A stretch of 64,000 nucleotides of DNA from NCBI RefSeq assembly GCF_019393635.1, contig NC_057863.1, positions 573,570,284-573,634,283 on the forward strand. Reading direction: 5' to 3'. The notes below the pieces were generated by a model. That model made no database searches and was not told the origin of the DNA. It saw only the letters and a program-made list of their open reading frames with translations. This stretch comes from Dromiciops gliroides (Eukaryota > Chordata > Mammalia > Microbiotheria > Microbiotheriidae). How positions within the stretch are numbered: position 1 is the first letter of the stretch; the number at the start of each line of letters is the position of its first letter. Made by a program: the position numbers and the translations under genes. Of this stretch, positions 1 to 11,569 are shown piece after piece.

Positions 1-20
1 TTAAGAAGGACTTAAAAGTT

Positions 21-170
21 GGGGCAGCTAGGTGGTGCAGTGGATAAAGCACCGACCCTGGATTCAGGAGGACCTGAGTTCAAAGCCGGCCTTAGACACT
101 TGACACTTACTAGCTGTGTGACCCTGGGCAAGTTACTTAACCCCCATTGGCCAGCAAAAAAAAAAAAAAA
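21..170 (+). repeat. WSINE1-type SINE
   Basis: Full copy with tRNA-like head (GCAGCTAGGTGG.GCAGTGGAT), CORE region (CTAGCTGTGTGACCCTGGGCAAGT) and A tail. TSD GGACTTAAAAGT (8-19) / GGACTTCAAAGT (171-182). Confidence 0.92.
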
Positions 171-352
171 GGACTTCAAAGTCAAGAAATAGGCTAGGAA
201 CATGAACAGACAGAAAAAAAAATGTGAACCATAGAAAGTTTCTTTGGTGACAAGGAAGATCAAAATACACCCTCAGAAAAAGACAACAAAGTAAAAAAAT
301 CCTACATCCAAAGCTCCTAAGAAAAAATATGAATTGCTTTTAGGTCATAGAA

Positions 353-1310
353 ATGCTCAAAAAGGGCCTTGAAGATAAAGTAAGAGAGGTAGAGGAAAAA
401 ATGGAAAGAGAAATGAGAATGATGCAGGAAGGCCATGAAAAAAAAGTCAACAGCTTGAAAAGCCAAATAGAAAAACTCTCTGAAGAAAATAATTGGTTAA
501 GAATTAGGATTGAACAAATGGAAGTTAATGACTTTATGAGGAATCAAGACACAATAAAGAAAATCCAAATGAATGAAAAAGTAGAGGGCAATGTGAAATA
601 TCTCCTTGGAAAAACAGCTGACCTGGAAATAAATCCAGAAGATATAATTTGAAAATTACTGGACTACCTGAAAACCACAATAAAAAAAAGAGCTTAGACA
701 TCGTCTTCCTAGAGATTGTCAGGGAAAATTGCTTTGATATTCTGAAAGCAGAAAGTAAAATAGAAATGGAAAGAATTCACCTATCACCTCCTGAAAGAGA
801 TCCCAAAATGAAAACTTCCAGGAATATTATAGCCAAATTCCAGAGCTCCCAGGTCAAGGAGAAAATATTGCAAGCAACCAGAAAGAAACAATTCAAGTAC
901 TGTGGAGCCACAGTCAGGATAACACAAAATTGAGCAGCTTCTACTTTAAAGGATCAGAGGGCATGGAATATGATATTCCAGAGGGCAAAAGAATTGGGAT
1001 TATAACCAGAAATCACCTACCCATCAAAACTGAGCATAATCTTTCAGGGGGGAAAATGGGACTTCAATGAAAAAGAGGACTTTCAGTATTCGTGATGAAA
1101 AGACCTGAACTGAATAGAAAATTTGACTTTCAAATACAAGACCCTAGAGAAGCATAAAAAGGTAAACAGGAAAAAGAAATCATGAGGGAGGTTAAAAGGT
1201 TAAACTGTTAACATTCCTATGTGGGAAAATACTTCTAACTCATAAGAACTTTCTCAGTATTAGGGAAGCTGAAAGGAATAAATTTAGCCAGAGGGCATAG
1301 GAGGAAATTG
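353..1310 (+). pseudogene. L1 ORF1 relic
   Basis: Two overlapping frames (353-652 and 649-933) separated by a frameshift near 650. The first is a Lys/Glu-rich coiled coil with heptad leucines. The second has KITGLPE and ERIH, then RNIIAKFQSSQVKEKIL, typical of the L1 ORF1 RNA-binding domain. C-terminal and downstream L1 sequence continues to about 1310. Confidence 0.8.
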
Positions 1311-1338
1311 ATTGTGAAGGGATGTTATCTGTAAAGCA

Positions 1339-1503
1339 TTTATTTTTTTTTTTAATTTATTTTTTTTGCGGGGCAGTCAGGGTTAGGTGGCATGCCCAGG
1401 GTTGAACAATTGGTGAGTGTCTTGTGTCTGAGGCCAGATTTGGGTTCAGGTCCACCTTGGTTCAAGGCAGGTGCTTTGTCCACTGTGTCACCTAGCTGCC
1501 CCA
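1339..1503 (-). repeat. WSINE1-type SINE, diverged
   Basis: Antisense copy with poly-T at 1342-1368 and reduced identity in the CORE region, so an older insertion. Confidence 0.85.
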
Positions 1504-1710
1504 TGATGACATCTTTAAAATAAAATTAAGGGGTGAGAGGATTATACTGGGAGAAAGGGAAAGGGATAGGTGGAATGGGGTAAAGTATCTCACATAAAAG
1601 AAGCAAGAAAAAAACTTATAGAGTGGAAGGTAAGATAGGGGAAGTGGGGGACTGAATGAGCCTTAATCTCATCATGATTGGCTCAAAGAAGGAATAAAAT
1701 ACTCACTCAA

Positions 1711-1913
1711 GTGGGTATAGTAATATATCTTGCCCTGCATAGGATTGCCCCCTGCTGAGAGGGACATTGTGAGAATCAGGCCTGAAGAGAAGCCATGTGA
1801 CTTGGCACCTGGAAGTGACCTTTTTGGGGTTTCAAGTTTGGATTGGCATCTGGAAGTTGTGTCTAATGCCTGTGTGCCTTGTTAATCAAAGCTACCAACC
1901 AATTATCTTGGAG

Positions 1914-1963
<50 letters not shown>

Positions 1964-2275
1964 ACGGCCCTGCTTCCTGTTTCACAGAGGGCTTCTGGGA
2001 GAAGCTGCAGAGAAGTGGTCTCATTTTGTCCAGGACTTTGGCATGGTGGGAGAACTTCACGTGGACTGCTAGGAAAAGCAAGGGTTTCTCTCTCTGACTA
2101 TGCTGCATAGATCTAAACTAGGGTTTTCCATTCTCTCTCTTCACTAACTTCTAATACACTTTAATAAATACTTAAAAGCCTAAACTCTTGCTGAATTGAT
2201 CAGTAAATCTTAGCTAGTTTCTCCCCCACACTGGGGTCAGGTCAGGCAACCACACATTAGATTTTAAGCATCATA
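1711..2275 (+). repeat. LTR relic of the same family, with (TG)n
   Basis: The + strand shares TTTAATAAATACTTAAAAGCC and CACACATTAGATTT with the 29791 LTR. A run of about 25 TG units sits at 1914-1962. Exact ends and target duplication are unclear. ORFs reading Cys-Val or Thr-His repeats here are microsatellite artefacts. Confidence 0.65.
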
Positions 2276-2772
2276 GCTAGAATTTTAGGTTTTATACATT
2301 CCACTATTGTCTTCTCTTTATGTTCTCTTGGATAAAAGGCTGGCAGGCTTTTGGTGATCACCCTCCTCATTTCCATTCCCCTTCACAGAACAGGTAGTGC
2401 CTAAGCTTTTCTTAGAATTAGAACAGTAAGTACTACATAACTCAAACTGGATGCAGAGCAATAGAACCATCTCCTTTGCAAACTCTCCAACTCTCCATGC
2501 AATCAAGGTATCCCCTTTACAGTCCTTTCCAGAGTTCCAGTGACATGTTTGTAGACTTAGGAAATGGACATTAGTTTAAAAATAGTGTGGTCTGTGTATC
2601 TATATTTAAAATGTTTTATGTCTTTAAATATATGTTATGATGTTTAAATGAAAAAAGTATCTCTGATGGCATTGGGTTTTGCACTATTTTAATTTCAAAT
2701 ATATAATATTTTCTGTATAGTAGGTTAAATTGGCTCTTGTGGTTTGAACTGTAAATCAAACTATCACATTGT

Positions 2773-2931
2773 TTTTTAATTTTGTTTTTGTTTTGTGGGG
2801 CAATGAGGGTTAAGTGACTTGCCCAGGGTCACATAGCTAGTAAGTGTCAAGTGTCTGAGGTCGCATTTTGAATTCAGGTCCTTCTGAATCCAAGGCTGGA
2901 ACTTTATCCACTGCGCCACCTAGCTGCCCCC
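2773..2931 (-). repeat. WSINE1-type SINE
   Basis: Antisense full copy with a perfect 15-bp TSD AAACTATCACATTGT (2758-2772 and 2932-2946). Confidence 0.93.
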
Positions 2932-3109
2932 AAACTATCACATTGTTATAAGGAAAAATGTGATCTGAAGTTCACACATTAGACTCATAAGTGAACTCTT
3001 TGTCACTGAGAGTATTATTCTTTTCCTCTTCCAAGTGTTAATCTTAAACTGTGTCCACAATGTCTCAGATCAATTTGTTGGTAGTGCTGAATCCAGTTCT
3101 ATAGGTAGA

Positions 3110-3200
3110 TATTAATCAATCAATGAATCAACAATTATTTCTTAAGCACCTAACATGTGCCTGAAACTGTCTGGAAATGGGGATACTCAGACATCCTGCT
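3110..3200 (-). repeat. L2 3'-end fragment
   Basis: ATCAATCAATGAATCAACAATTATTTCTTAAGCACCTAACATGTGCC is the L2 terminal region, antisense. Confidence 0.5.
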
Positions 3201-3627
3201 TTCAAGTATCTAGATATAATTTATATATTTAGATTTTCCTTATTAAGTCCCTTGTTACTTAAAATCTCTTTCAACCAGTCTTGTGGTTAAAATGGTAGCA
3301 TATGGGCTGAATGATAGATGGATTTAGGATGGTTTGTAAAACTGTGCCCAAAGAATGGTGCTTAATGGGTCAATGTCATCTTGGAGCATGGTCTCTAGCA
3401 TAGACCACAGAGGTCTTTTCTAAACTACCCAACAGCTAACTGCTCTTTTGAAATTTCATAGAATTAAAGAATTTTAGAGCTGGAAAGGATCTCAGAGACT
3501 GTCTAGTCTAACCTACAGCTGGACAAAAATGCACTTAAAACATAACCCATAAGTGGTCATCCAAAATCTTCTTGAAAACCCCCAGAGGCAATACATTTCA
3601 CTTTTGGAGAACATGAGTTGTTAGTTG

Positions 3628-3846
3628 AGCAGCTAGGTGGCACAGTAGATAGATGGTGGGCTTGGAGTAAGGAAAACTCATTTTCCTAAGTTCAAATCTG
3701 GCTCCAGACACTTACTAGCTGTGTGATCCTGGGAAAATTGCTTAACCCAGTTTGCCTCAGTTTCCTCATCTGTATCTTTGCCAAGGAAACCCTAAATGGG
3801 GTGACAAAGAGTCAGACATGACTGAACAAAAAACAAACAAAAAAGG
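3628..3846 (+). repeat. MAR1-type CORE-SINE
   Basis: A longer SINE: head as in WSINE1, then TTCCTCATCTGTA, CCAAGGAAACCC, AAATGGGGTGACAAAGAGTC and GACATGACTGAA before the A tail. The MAR1 name is from memory. Confidence 0.75.
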
Positions 3847-5029
3847 AATTTTTCCTTTGATCAAGTTTAAGTCCACTTCTCTGCAACATCCATCCACCTC
3901 TTCTCATTCTCCACTTTGGGGGCAGACAGAACAAATTTAATACTTCTCCCAAATGCCAGTCTTTTAAATGCTGTAAGACGACTGACCATTGGGTCTTCTC
4001 TAAGCAGGCATGCTCCTGGCTAAAATTCCCCATCCCTTTAATGGATCCCCCTCCTTTCTGGTTGCTTTCCTCTGGTCATTTGAAAGCTTATCAGATCAAT
4101 CCCCAGCTCTAGCTTGAAGCCTCACTCTCCTCCCAAGCTACAAAATAAATAAATCAAGGGGTTCACTGGCTTTACATAAATACTTTAGGACAGGGGATAA
4201 CCTCATTTGCAAATAGCATTTTTTCTACTGAATCAGGTGACTGCTACATGGAATGTGATGGTCTTGATTCATTGACCAAATGGCTCAGAGGGATATGGGA
4301 ACATGGCTGCATTACATTGTGCTAATCATTCTGCCTAACAGGCCAGGAATAGTTTCATCTCCCTATCAGACAGATACTGTAGAAATAATGCCTACCCCAC
4401 CCTGGGACCAGGGAGGGGAATATATACATTAGCTTAACCACATCAGGTTCATCTTTCACCCTTGCTTCAAAAGCTCTGTCTTTCCCCCCTTCCAACTGTC
4501 CTGTGTCCCAGAACTGCCTTTTCTATCACTTCTACTCGGGCACAAATCTAGGCTGTGTTGATATTGAAGCCCACTGGAAATATGATATCACTCTCTGGGG
4601 AAATAGGACCCCAAGACTTGGAGGTCACACCCTAACAGACATGTCCTCTAGCTACCATTATTTCTCTTGGACAGCCTTCACACTTTGGGTTGGATGGCAA
4701 AAGCCTTGATGTTCCCTTGCACTGTGATGTTTGATTCTGATTGGATCATCCCACAGTGCTTTTACAAATAAATAGTTCACAACAGAAACTGCTTTTAGAA
4801 CCAATTCAGCCTGAGGAACTGGGTATGAAGGCTCACCAAGATGACCATTAGTGTAAGCTCCAGGAAACTCCCTGACGTCATGCATCAAAGACTTCAGGAG
4901 TGCTGGGACTCCAGGAAGGATCTAGTAAGGAAAAGGACACATTTGTTTACTCAATCACATGTGGACTCTGCATAATAACTTATTTGAACTGTTAGCAAGT
5001 GAGTGTCCCATAAGATCAAAGGATCATAT

Positions 5030-5190
5030 ATCTAGAGCTCATTTTATGGATGAGGAAATCGAAGCCCCTGGAAACCAAGAGACTTGCTCAAAGACACATA
5101 GTCAGTGGGGATTGGAGGCAGGTTTTAAACCAATGTCCTTTGACTTTTGAGTCAATATTGCTCATTGAAGTCATTGCTGCCTCCTGGGGC
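5030..5190 (-). repeat. MIR-like fragment
   Basis: Antisense TTTTATGGATGAGGAAATCGAAG and GACTTGCTCAAAGACACATAG are MIR CORE phrases. Confidence 0.55.
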
Positions 5191-5365
5191 ATGTTCTTTG
5201 GTTTAACTTTTGAAGAGAGCCATTGGTTCAATTGAAGTAGTCAGTATATGAATAATACTGATGGTCTCCTAAACTGCCCCAAATATCTACTGTTCTGTGT
5301 GGGGTGACTTTTTGGGACAAGGTTAGAAATGTCCTTGAGAGACTGGGCTTTGAAAGGGCAAGCAA

Positions 5366-5552
5366 GGGGGGCAGCTAGGTGGTGCAGTGGATAAAGCACC
5401 GCCTTGGATTCAGGAGGACCTGAGTTCAAATACGGCCTTAGACACTTGACACTTACTAGCTGTGTGACCATGGGCAAGTCACTTAACCCTCATTGCCCCA
5501 CAAAACAAAAACAAAAGAAAACAAAAACACACACACAAAAAAAAACACAAAA
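5366..5552 (+). repeat. WSINE1-type SINE
   Basis: Full copy with a long A/C-rich tail. TSD GAAAGGGCAAGCAA at 5352-5365 and 5553-5566, perfect. Confidence 0.93.
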
Positions 5553-6189
5553 GAAAGGGCAAGCAAAAAGAGGATGTTTGGGTCTTGTATATAAATTGGT
5601 TATTAATATAATAAGAAAATAATCATTTTTCTCACTGTTTAGATTTTTTTTAAGCCCTTCATAACATAGCACTATCCTAGCTTTCCAGTTCATTGAATAT
5701 TACCTCCTCTCTCACACTCTACAATACAGTCACACTTGCCTTTGTTACTCACAAGATTCCTTGGATGAAAGTTTAAGAGCCTAATAGCACCATTTCCCTT
5801 GCTGCTTAGATGCTTTTTCTTTTGGTGGGGGTAGCTCTGTTCCAGATGGTTGATGTTGCTGGAAGTATGACCACCTGGATAAGTGAGGTGTTACACTATA
5901 TTTTTAAAAATGTCATCTTGACACTTAAGTGATCAACAGGGCTAACCAAGCATCTGAGAGTTTAGGTCAGAGATCAATCTGAATGGATTAATCAATTAAA
6001 ATAAAAGCAACAAGGACCAATTTCTTTAAGACAGATGATGTACTGACTATACTTGTAAGGTCAAATTCACCTCTCTCTCCTAGCCAAAGTAGCACACTAA
6101 TGTTTTAACAACCATCATAGGTGACTTGTTCCCCATCAGAAGAACTAGGTATGTGGTGAATGCTAGGACACACTTGCTCTCTATACCTT

Positions 6190-6385
6190 CCTTCGAGGCA
6201 CTGTCCATAGTGCTGCTCTTAGCTGTGTTATCACCATGGGTAAGTCACTCAACCTGGAAAAGCCTCTGCTTCCTTATCTGCAAAACGAAGGTGCCTACTT
6301 CCTGAGGTTGTTGTGAGGATTGAATTACATCATGCATGTAAAATCAAAGCCCTGTATAAAGACCAGTTATTATAATTAAAAAGTG
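6190..6385 (+). repeat. MIR-like fragment, 5' of a phosphatase exon
   Basis: Sense CCATGGGTAAGTCACTCAACCT, TTATCTGCAAAACGAAG and GTTGTTGTGAGGATTGAAT are MIR phrases. Confidence 0.6.
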
Positions 6386-6507
6386 CGAAGAATTGGCATA
6401 ATCATGTTAATCATTTCATAATAATAATAGTTAATCATTTTGAGTTTAAATGTTCTACATTTTATTATGTGTGTATGTGAAAATATACATATTTGTATAT
6501 GTTTTAG

Positions 6508-6568
6508 GAAGTCGTGAGATTCCTGGATATGAAACATCCAGATTGCTACAAGATCTACAACTTATGCA
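6508..6568 (+). CDS. TPTE2: TPTE2-like exon, start of phosphatase domain
   Basis: The acceptor is TTTTAG and the donor is A|GTATGT. Sixty-one nt encode EVVRFLDMKHPDCYKIYNLC and the first base of the next codon (Ser). It matches the PTEN/VSP segment just before the WPD-like loop, where PTEN has VVRFLDSKH and KIYNLC. The exon opens on a full codon (phase 0). The preceding exon, with the GFDLDLTY-type linker, was searched for upstream and not found. Confidence 0.88.
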
Positions 6569-6721
6569 GTATGTATAAATGATCCATTTCACTATTCTGT
6601 TTTGAATATAAGCACTTAGCACGAAATTTTGTGCCTGGTACAAAATAGGACCTTAATTAATAATCTAGTTGATTGCTTGTTTACTGAAGTCAGTGCCTTC
6701 TAGCAAGTGATGGTCTCATGT

Positions 6722-6968
6722 GAGCCTGGTAGAAGGAGCAGAGGATCAAGTGCTGGACCAGGAGACAGGAAGATCTGACACTTAGTAGTTGTGTGATCCT
6801 GGGCAAGTCACTTAGTCACTGTCTCTCTCGATTTCTTCATCTGTAAAACAGGGATTAAACATAGCCCTGCCTCTCAGCGTTCTTATAAGGACTAAATGAG
6901 ATACTTGTAAAGAACTTAGCATACTGCCTGGCACCTAGTAAGTACTTTGAAACGCTTATTTCTTCCTT
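6722..6968 (+). repeat. MIR-like CORE-SINE
   Basis: Sense AGTTGTGTGATCCTGGGCAAGTCACTTAG, CATCTGTAAAACAGGG and GCACCTAGTAAGTACTT. Confidence 0.65.
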
Positions 6969-7199
6969 CCTCATTATAATTTCCTTTTCTTCCAGTGACT
7001 ATTTCTGAAGGCTCTTTACCCTCACTCCCACTTAAGTTTTAAAGGGCCCTGCTTTTTAAAGACAGCTTAGTGTTGAATCAAAATATTATAAAAAGGAAAG
7101 GATATAAAGGATATAAGACAAAACTGTCTCGATTAAAGCTTTGCAAGCTGTTAAAGCTGGAGAAAACTTTAAAAATCATTAAATGCAATATACTGTTTT

Positions 7200-7325
7200 T
7201 AATTGTTAAGGAGACAGACCCAGAGGAATAAAGTGACTTGCCCTATGTGACACAGCTATCTAGGACAAGAATCCTTGTCTTCTGACTTGCATCTGAGTTC
7301 TCTTTTTACTCTACTCTGCCTCCTT
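7200..7325 (-). repeat. MIR-like fragment
   Basis: Antisense AAAGTGACTTGCCCTATGTGACACAGCT. Confidence 0.5.
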
Positions 7326-8173
7326 AATGATAGGGAATGATATTTCTTGAACTTTTTTTTAGGTGAAGCCTATGTATGCCTGCATCAGAATTACCATGGA
7401 GACATAAACTCTTTCTCACGTATTCCAGATGGAAATAATTTCTTAAAATCAACTACCCACTGATATCATGGAACTGAGATATAGGGAGGGGGGGCATCTC
7501 CATGGCGATCCAAATGCAAGGATACATCAGTGAGAATTAGACTTGGGACCACCTTGGCACTTTTTTTCTGAAAACTCAGATAGATGAATATATTTTTTCT
7601 TGCTCTCATCCCTTAATCAGATGTATTTACCTCTGCTGTGGGTCCTATTTGGTATTACACCATGAGCCACTTGCTGAAGTTTAATATGTCAAGGCTATGA
7701 CCTCAGGGCACAGTTGGGCAATTAATGCCACTGCTATCCAAATGTTTCCAAAGTTTCAAACTTTCCTGCAGGGAAGACGTAACTATTCTTGGATAGAGTT
7801 CCTCATGTGGGCAAATTCTTAGGTGGGCTAAGTGAACTGTAATTTTTATATATATGCTAACGTCAAGGCTAGAAGGGGCCCTGTATCTATGCTCCATTGT
7901 AACATACACACACATACACACACACAAACACACAGTATTTTGAGCTTCTTGGAATAGAGGAGCTCTAGTATTTGAAAGTAGTGGCAAACTATTTTTATTA
8001 CTATTAATATTGCTTAAATGTCCTCTTAAGCATCTTCTGCCTAGAACCATTTCAAAAACGCAAACTCCCAAAATAAATGTTGAACATAAAAGTTTAAAAA
8101 ACAACAATAAAATTCTGATGTAAACTTAATGTTTTAGTTCAATGTTTAAGTTTGATTTCTGTTATCTTTTTAG

Positions 8174-8255
8174 GTGAGAGAAGCTATAATCATTCATACT
8201 TCCATAACAGGGTAGAAAGATTCCCTATTGATGATCACAATGTTCCCACCGTAAT
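8174..8255 (+). CDS. TPTE2: TPTE2-like exon, WPD-like loop
   Basis: Eighty-two nt between acceptor TTTTTAG and donor AT|GTAGGT. It completes the Ser codon and encodes ERSYNHSYFHNRVERFPIDD followed by HNVPTV. The Asp before HNVP corresponds to PTEN Asp92, the WPD-loop acid. The last two bases (AT) join the T of the next exon as Ile. Confidence 0.88.
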
Positions 8256-8371
8256 GTAGGTTGTATGCCATGTACTGAGGGAGTGGGACTACTGGGGAGG
8301 AGTAAAGGGGGAGGGTCCTGAATTTCAAAATAATACTTCTATTCAACTAAAACTCATTTGCTTTTAACCAG

Positions 8372-8460
8372 TGAAATGCTGAAATTTGTGGACAGTGTAT
8401 TTGAATGGATGGAGAAGGATCCAAAAAATATCATAGTAGTTCACTGTATGGGAGGCAAAG
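8372..8460 (+). CDS. TPTE2: TPTE2-like exon, catalytic P-loop start
   Basis: Eighty-nine nt between acceptor AACCAG and donor AAAG|GTAATA. It encodes EMLKFVDSVFEWMEKDPKNI, then IVVHCMGGK, and one base of Gly. The catalytic cysteine (TGT, 8445-8447) is present. The next residue is Met (ATG, 8448-8450), where PTEN and active VSPs have Lys. The second P-loop lysine (AAA, 8457-8459) is kept. Confidence 0.9.
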
Positions 8461-8869
8461 GTAATACTGTTCTCTTTCTCTTGGATTCAACTTCTATAGC
8501 TGTACTGATCTTCAGTTGAAAGAAAAAGAGGCTTCAAGTGAATTTCTATGCCATAGTCTCTTCACATAGAATTATGAACTCAGGCCAAGGAAGAGCTATG
8601 CTCCTTCATCCCCTTCTCCCTATTCTAATTGACATGGAATGCATTTTTAGTTCTTTTTCCTAGTCAGATGGATCTCCAGTGAGCAAGGTGGGAATTCAGT
8701 ACAAGAAGCCTGTATGTGTCCTAATATTTGAAAAGAAAATACTTTCTATTCCAGAGGGAACAGAATAATAGTGCTCTGAGTTCGTTAGTGTGTTTGAAAT
8801 ATATTTGAGAAATGTAGTTTGTGAACATGGAGGTCTTAAAAACTAATATCACAGACAACAGAGAGAAAG

Positions 8870-9290
8870 CACATCATAATGGATAGAGATCTGGCTTCAA
8901 AGCCAGGAGAACCTGTGTTCAATCTGCCTTGACACACACTGGCTATGAGACCTTGGGCAAGACTTTCACCTCCTCAGTGCTCAATGCATGTTCCAAGGAC
9001 TGTGAAGGTGACGAAAGTAGACTCTGTAGAGCCCTTAGAGCTTGGTCAGGTATGGAAGATACCAACATCATCCACTGTATCCCAAGCCATCACTAGTCAC
9101 CCTAACTTTTTGTCTTGCCAGTGGGCTTTGATGACTCTAGACGAAAGAGTGAGGCTAATGTCTTTGTGCAACTCTGCCTCACTTAAATCCAATTCACATG
9201 CAACTCAAGACATCACCCTGTGATGTCATTGGTGATACCACCCTGTAATGTCATTGGTCCTTTTCAAAAATGAAAGACAAACAACAACAG
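8870..9290 (+). repeat. RTE-tailed SINE
   Basis: A tRNA-like or CORE head (TGGATAGAGATCTGGCTTC), then an RTE-type tail with GGACTTTGATGACTCT, GCAACTCTGCCTCAC and GACATCACCCTGTGATGTCA, ending in ACAAACAACAACA. It lies in a TPTE2-like intron. Confidence 0.65.
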
Positions 9291-9299
9291 CTCTAAGCA

Positions 9300-9740
9300 A
9301 CTCTCTGACTCTAAGTTGCAGAGAATGTGTTGATCTACACTGGCAAAGGAAGCTCCCTACATTAATGAAATCACAAGTCCAGTCCCCCTCTCTATCCTCT
9401 GTTGCTAACATGGACAATGATTCTCAACTCTCTTTCCTACATTTCCTATGACACATCCATTCAAATCCTCTCTAGCTCAGATTCCATCTTGGAAGACCAA
9501 ATAAAATCCTTCCTGGCCATACTGACCTAAAATTACCTCTTTTTCTTTTGAATCCCTATATTTTCTGAGAAGGTCATACAGCAATTGCACATATGCTATT
9601 TAAGTATTTTATTGCTTAACTTTTCACATGATACATTAATTTGGGAAACTAGATAGCAAGGTCCTTGAAGAAGGAGCTATTTTTTGAATCTCCTATTGTA
9701 CTTAACAGGCATTTAATAAGAGGTTTGGGGATTTGGTTTT
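9300..9740 (+). repeat. L2-like 3'-end fragment
   Basis: Diverged L2 3' sequence, e.g. TCTAGCTCAGATTCCATC, TAGCAAGGTCCTTGAAGAAGG and a TTTAATAAGA end. Confidence 0.5.
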
Positions 9741-10534
9741 TTTTTTTCTGGTTTAAATATAGACAGTGAAGATTTAGGCTTTCCTAGAACTCAAAATGTC
9801 ATTCAATGGTAACATATTATACTTAGATGAAGTATGGGAACCACATGTCTATCATGCTGGAAGAAGGATAACTTTGGCATGTGGCACATGAGTAGGGAAT
9901 ATTCTCTCTCCATTCCGTTTCTTACAGGGTTTTGAATAACTCTTCATAGATATTTATAGAATGATACTTGAGATGAAGCCTCTACTGTCAGCCACTTAAG
10001 CTGGGTGCCAAGCATGGCATAGAGCTCCTTTAGCTGTAGATAAGAAGCTTCTATGAAACCAAATAGAAAAGTACTTTCCTCTCTCCCAATAGCCTTTTTT
10101 GATTATGTTGTAGAATTGAACTATATCTGACTAAATAAGTTCATTTCAATTCAACAAACAAATGTTAAGCAATGTCCACTGAAATACATTGCCAAACAGT
10201 GTGTTTCATAGAAAAATAAATAAGAAATGTCCTCTTTGCTCCAGAAACTTAGACCAGTAGGACAGATAAGACAAGAACACAAATAACTGTAATACAAATT
10301 GAAATAGAGTGTCCCAAAGATCTCAGTGCAGTTTCAGGCTTTAATAACATAAAGATTTAAAGTTATTAAAGCCTATTAACTTAAAGATGAAAAGTCATTA
10401 AAGCCTAAAATTTCACTGTGACCTTTCAGACACTCTTTATAATAAAAGCATAGAAGAGGTACAAAGTGCTTTGAAAGGCATGATTATAGGATAGATTCCA
10501 GCAGAAGAAATAAGTGATCTTAAGAATGATACAG

Positions 10535-10679
10535 GGGGCAGCTAGGTGGCACAATGGTTGAAGCACCAGCCCTGAATTCAGGAGGACCTGAGTTCAAATT
10601 TGACCTCAAACACTTGACACTTACTAGCTGTGTGACCTTGGGCAAGTTACTTAACCCTCATTGCCCTACCAAAAAAAAA
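10535..10679 (+). repeat. WSINE1-type SINE
   Basis: Full copy with a short A tail. Flanks AGAATGATACAG and AATGACATAG suggest an imperfect TSD. Confidence 0.9.
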
Positions 10680-10728
10680 TGACATAGATTTGACAGAGAC
10701 TTAGGGCAAGGGAAAATACTCTAAAATA

Positions 10729-11010
10729 TTAGCTGAGACAGTTAAGTGGCACAGAGGATAGCTAAATCATTGGACCTGGAGTGAGGAAGACCTGAGTTCA
10801 AATCCAGCCTCAGATACTTGTTAGCTGTGTGACCCTGGACAGGTCATTGAACTTCTGTCTACCTCAGTTTCCTCCTCTGTAAAATGGGGCTAATAATAGC
10901 ATCCAACTCCTAGGACTGTTGAAAGGATCAGATAATATATGTAAAGTACTTTACAAACTTTAAAATTCTATATAAATTCTATTGTGGTTGTTATTATTTT
11001 TATTATCGCT
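10729..11010 (+). repeat. CORE-SINE with MIR-like 3' half
   Basis: Head GTTAAGTGGCACAGAGGATAG, CORE GTTAGCTGTGTGACCCTGGAC, then CTCTGTAAAATGGGGCTAATAATAGC and an AGTACTTTACAAAC end. Confidence 0.65.
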
Positions 11011-11230
11011 AAGTCTTAACAGGGGAAAATAATAAGTTAGAAGCCTGAAGTCTGGACACAAGTTCAAGCCAGTGAAATGTCTGATTATTTCTGAAGCATG
11101 TATCATGGACATGTATATTTAGGTTAGAAGAAAACAAACTCAGTTTATAATCTCTGTAAGTGGCTGGCAACGGCAAGATTGAAAACACTCATCTATTGAG
11201 CAATGGTCACCTAATTAATTTCTTTTCTAG

Positions 11231-11292
11231 GTAGGACTGGAACTATGATCTGTATTTGGCTTATTGCTAGTGAACGTTTTGATACTGCAAAG
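11231..11292 (+). CDS. TPTE2: TPTE2-like exon, P-loop arginine
   Basis: Sixty-two nt, acceptor TTTTCTAG, donor AAG|GTATGA. It completes Gly and encodes RTGTMICIWLIASERFDTAK. The Arg of the CX5R motif is its first full codon, so the P-loop is split across an intron between Lys and Arg, inside the Gly codon. Confidence 0.9.
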
Positions 11293-11569
11293 GTATGAAG
11301 TACACTAATAAGTACTATATTGTTTTGTTGATTATTTAAATAGAAGTTACCAGGCCTGAAAAACCATTGAGAGAGATTAGATGCTATTAAGACTATCATT
11401 TGAGTTATAGTACTTGGGTGGGAAATTGATATGATGTCCAAGGGACCTTTCAACTCTTAAGATCCTTTTATTTTTTAAACCACACCTATAATTTAATTGG
11501 TACAAGGATTTCCTAGTGAAGAAATTCCATCTACCAATGAAAATTGGTACCTGGTCTGCAATTTATAGT

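Larger units (their letters stand above)
3200..6189. other. Upstream stretch, no gene found
   Basis: Outside the repeats listed I see only AT-rich unique sequence. I searched for the PTEN-like linker exon (GFDLDLTY, FYRNP) on the + strand and did not find it. Confidence 0.5.

Noticed and set aside
21..100. tRNA-like A and B boxes (TGGTGCAGTGG, GAGTTCAAA.CC)
   Set aside because: They are the tRNA-derived head of the SINE, repeated throughout; no cloverleaf with a proper acceptor stem.
1797..2110. Cys-Val and Thr-His repeat ORFs
   Set aside because: Products of a (TG)n run inside an LTR.
4503..4709. A 68-codon + strand ORF after a good polypyrimidine tract and CCCAG
   Set aside because: No recognisable domain, no convincing donor (only TGG|GTTGG before the stop), and no link in phase to the phosphatase gene. 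It could be checked by RNA-seq.
7703..8107. A 134-codon - strand ORF, among the longest in the window
   Set aside because: It contains a Cys/Val stretch from a CA repeat, has no domain, and lies in a phosphatase intron. Chance ORF.
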